From positions 1 through 24,376 of the forward strand of contig JAEZYE010000049.1 of the NCBI GenBank assembly GCA_023419315.1: a stretch of 24,376 nucleotides of DNA. The letters are read 5' to 3'. Source of the stretch: Pseudomonadota bacterium (GTDB lineage: Bacteria > Pseudomonadota > Gammaproteobacteria > Xanthomonadales > Xanthomonadaceae). Below the pieces are notes generated by a model. That model was not told where the DNA came from, ran no database searches, and saw only the letters and a program-made list of their open reading frames with translations. Made by a program: the position numbers and the translations under genes. This document shows positions 22,476 through 24,376 of this stretch, piece by piece (position 1 is the stretch's first letter; the number at the start of each line of letters is the position of its first letter).

Positions 22476-23057
22476 TCATGCGGCTTCGCGCAGGGGCTCC
22501 GGAATCGCGGCCAGCGCGGCGGCGATGGCATCGCTGCGATGCTGCGGCGAAAGGCCCACGCCTTCGGCACGCACGAACGAGACATTGCGGATGCCGAGGA
22601 AGCCAAGCACGAACTTCAGATAAGCCTCCTGGAAATCGCTCGCCGCTGCGTCGCCGTGAACGCTGCCGCGACCGCTGGCGATGATGACCTGTTTGTCGCC
22701 GGCCAAGCCTTCGGGACCGTTCTGCGTGTAGCGGAACGTGCGGCCGGCGACGGCGATGCGATCAATCCAGGCCTTCAGCGTCGACGGCACGCCGAAGTTG
22801 TACATCGGCGCACCGATGACGATGACGTCCGCGTCGAGGAACTGCTGCAGCGCGCGCTCGGATGCCTCGGCGATGTCCGGGTCGGCCTTCGTCAGCACGG
22901 GGCCGGTCAGATGGGGCAGGGGCTCGGCATCGAGGTCGCGGTAGGTGACCTCCAGCCCGGGTACCTCATCCTGCCAACGGGCTACGATGGCGGCCGTAAG
23001 CTGGCGGGTGACCGAATTCGCGGCCAGCGCGCTGCTGTCGATGTGCAATAGGTTCAT
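22476..23057 (-). CDS. azoR: FMN-dependent NADH-azoreductase / NAD(P)H quinone reductase
   Basis: The 193-residue flavodoxin-like-fold protein begins MNLLHIDSSALAANSVTRQL, the FMN-phosphate loop region of AzoR. It contains the FMN-binding APMYNFGVPSTLKAWIDRI stretch (about 83-101) and the second loop with ASGRG. AzoR enzymes are cytoplasmic homodimers that reduce quinones and azo bonds with NADH, protecting against electrophilic or thiol stress. The ATG at 23057 begins right at the conserved N-terminus. It is divergent from a LysR gene (114 bases), which probably controls it. The ribosome binding site is weak. The family call is secure. Confidence 0.94.
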   Translation of the reverse strand: MNLLHIDSSALAANSVTRQLTAAIVARWQDEVPGLEVTYRDLDAEPLPHLTGPVLTKADPDIAEASERALQQFLDADVIVIGAPMYNFGVPSTLKAWIDRIAVAGRTFRYTQNGPEGLAGDKQVIIASGRGSVHGDAAASDFQEAYLKFVLGFLGIRNVSFVRAEGVGLSPQHRSDAIAAALAAIPEPLREAA

Positions 23058-23148
23058 GATGGCGTCTTGCTGAGGCGGCCAGCGCCGCGTTGGGTGGCAT
23101 CCTCCTCCGTTGCGTATTTGGAATAAAGCTGGTCTACTGTCACGCATT

Positions 23149-23164
23149 GTTCTGATATTGGAAC
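23149..23164. promoter_or_regulatory. Candidate LysR-type binding site
   Basis: GTTCTGATATTGGAAC has inverted GTTC/GAAC arms with 8 bases between them and fits the T-N11-A LysR rule. It ends 7 bases before the lysR start codon, overlapping its translation start region, which would suit autorepression and control of the divergent azoR. Confidence 0.5.
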
Positions 23165-23171
23165 CGACACC

Positions 23172-24179
23172 ATGCAGCACGATCTCAACGATCTCTATTA
23201 CTTCGCCATGGTCGTGGACCACGGCGGGTTCGCCGCCGCCGAACGCGCACTCGGTATTCCGAAATCGCGGCTGAGCCGACGCATCAGTCAACTGGAAACC
23301 GATCTCGGCGTGCGCCTGCTGCAACGATCGACGCGCCGCTTCGCCGTCACCGATGTCGGCATGAGCGTCCATCGCCACGCACAGACAATGCTGGCCGAAG
23401 CACAGGCCGCGCGCGAAGTGGTCGATCGCCTGAGCGCCGAACCGCGCGGCGTCGTGCGCGTCAGCGTGCCCGTCGCGGTGGCGCAGATGCAGTTGCCGAA
23501 AATCCTGCCGAAGTTCCTCGACAAGTACCCGAAGGTGCGGCTGCAGCTGCACGTCAACAATCGCCGCGTCGACATCATCAACGAAGGCTACGACGTCGCC
23601 CTGCGCGTGCGCGCCAAGCTGGACGATGACGGCAGCCTGGTCATGCGCAGCTTCGGTCAGATCCAGGAACTGCTGGTCGCCAGCCCGAAATACCTCAACC
23701 GCGCCGGTCGCCCCAAGGCCCCGGAAGATCTGACCGACCACGTCACCCTGAGCATCAGCGAAGACGAAGCACGCCAGCGCTGGGAACTGCACGGCCCGGA
23801 TGGCGAAGTCCGCCGCGTCGAACTGCAGCCGCGACTGGCCGGCTTCGACTTCCCGCTGCTGCAGGCGATGGCGAAGGACGGCTACGGCATCACGCTGCTG
23901 CCGGAAACCGTCTGCGCCGAAGCCGTGCGCAAGGGCGAACTGGAAGTCGTGCTGCCGGAATGGTCGCTGCCGCAGGGCATCTGCCACGCCGTATTCGCAT
24001 CGCGTCGCGGCCTGCTGCCCGCCGTGCGCGTGTTCATCGACTTCCTGGCCGAACACCTCCCGCAACAGATCGAAGCCTCGCGCCTGGACTGCGGCGGCAA
24101 GTGCGGCGAAGAAGCCGCCAAGGCCATTGAACTCGCCATCGACAACACACGCGCCGGCAAAGTGAAAAAGGCATCCTGA
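23172..24179 (+). CDS. LysR-family transcriptional regulator
   Basis: The 335-residue protein has the winged helix-turn-helix at the N-terminus (about 5-64; DLYYFAMVVDHGGFAAAERA, then PKSRLSRRISQLE) and the LysR substrate-binding domain (about 90-295; RGVVRVSVPVAVAQMQLPKILPKF). The C-terminal tail (about 300-335) has two cysteines in LDCGGKCGEEA and a basic end, beyond the usual length of about 300. It is divergent from azoR and probably regulates it, as often seen for LysR and oxidoreductase pairs. GGA precedes the ATG. The extra Cys-x4-Cys tail could be redox- or metal-sensitive, but that is only a suggestion. Confidence 0.94.
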   Translation: MQHDLNDLYYFAMVVDHGGFAAAERALGIPKSRLSRRISQLETDLGVRLLQRSTRRFAVTDVGMSVHRHAQTMLAEAQAAREVVDRLSAEPRGVVRVSVPVAVAQMQLPKILPKFLDKYPKVRLQLHVNNRRVDIINEGYDVALRVRAKLDDDGSLVMRSFGQIQELLVASPKYLNRAGRPKAPEDLTDHVTLSISEDEARQRWELHGPDGEVRRVELQPRLAGFDFPLLQAMAKDGYGITLLPETVCAEAVRKGELEVVLPEWSLPQGICHAVFASRRGLLPAVRVFIDFLAEHLPQQIEASRLDCGGKCGEEAAKAIELAIDNTRAGKVKKAS

Positions 24180-24188
24180 TCATTCCGC

Positions 24189-24217
24189 GGCCGGGCATGC
24201 GAAAATGCCGCCCGGCC
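24189..24217. terminator. Imperfect GC hairpin after the lysR gene
   Basis: GGCCGGGCAT pairs with ATGCCGCCCGGCC across a 7-8-base loop, with a 3-base bulge. It starts 9 bases after the lysR stop. No T-run follows, so it is a possible rather than certain terminator. Confidence 0.4.
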
Positions 24218-24254
24218 CGGGACACGCGTCCCCGCCGCAACCACGCAGAAAACA

Positions 24255-24273
24255 CCGGTGTGCAACGCACCGG
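24255..24273. other. Short inverted repeat before tRNA-Ser
   Basis: CCGGTG and CACCGG flank 7 bases, ending 13 bases before the tRNA 5' end. It may be part of the primary transcript leader; its function is unknown. Confidence 0.3.
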
Positions 24274-24286
24274 CCGCAATCAGAAC

Positions 24287-24376
24287 GGAGAGATGGCCGA
24301 GCGGTTTAAGGCACCGGTCTTGAAAACCGGCGAAGGGTCAAACCTTCCGTGGGTTCGAATCCCACTCTCTCCGCCA
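24287..24376 (+). tRNA. tRNA-Ser(UGA)
   Basis: The 90-base gene folds as a class II tRNA. The acceptor stem GGAGAGA pairs with TCTCTCC, followed by G and an encoded CCA end. The anticodon stem CCGGT/ACCGG holds loop CTTGAAA with anticodon TGA (24321-24323), reading UCA and probably other UCN serine codons. A long variable arm (GAAGG...CCTTC) and the T-loop GGTTCGAAT are present. The window ends exactly at the CCA end. Confidence 0.98.

Overview
This is a GC-rich, gene-dense bacterial chromosome segment whose gene content and order point to the Lysobacteraceae/Xanthomonadaceae (Lysobacter, Luteimonas or Stenotrophomonas-like Gammaproteobacteria). The lineage call is inferred from the flagellin type, the serC-pheA-aroA order, the msrPQ pair and paralogous TonB proteins; no rRNA is present to confirm it. 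No insertion sequence, prophage gene, CRISPR array or integrase was recognised.

Layout. 1-1541: two tandem flagellin genes on the minus strand, the first cut by the window edge, with a good sigma-28-type promoter upstream of the complete copy. 1542-2476: about 0.9 kb with no convincing gene, holding a nine-unit octanucleotide array and several palindromes. 2477-5547: a secreted SnoaL/DUF4440-like protein, an EmrE-type small multidrug transporter, a secreted protein of unknown function overlapping a TPR protein, and a possible 51-residue membrane protein. 5576-8591: a fatty-acid module, with a TetR regulator and an acyl-CoA-binding protein (ACBP) diverging from a 662-residue two-domain alcohol-forming fatty acyl-CoA reductase. 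8628-9970: a group II truncated haemoglobin overlapping a membrane protein with an Mrr-type nuclease domain. 10236-13242: a PHA/lipid-granule-like neighbourhood (PhaF-like phasin, patatin-like lipase, unknown conserved protein, PHA_gran_rgn protein). 13342-15746: an FHA membrane protein converging on msrQ-msrP. 15937-19593: serC-pheA-aroA, for serine, phenylalanine and chorismate synthesis. 19669-21029: two tandem TonB-like proteins. 21145-22425: serS with a bidirectional terminator. 22476-24179: an azoreductase divergent from a LysR regulator. 24287-24376: tRNA-Ser(UGA), ending exactly at the window edge.

The most interesting part is 5.6-13.2 kb. It places long-chain acyl-CoA binding, acyl-CoA to fatty alcohol reduction and its likely regulator about 1.7 kb from granule-type proteins (phasin, PHA_gran_rgn) and a lipid hydrolase. 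Together these suggest a neutral-lipid or wax/PHA storage locus, although no wax ester synthase or PHA synthase lies in the window. Other points of interest are a sharply bounded block of identity between the flagellin paralogues, a near-perfect palindrome over the ACBP ribosome binding site, a C-rich loop in a terminator hairpin after the phasin gene, and a CP4-like EPSP synthase with a glycine at the position of CP4 Ala100.
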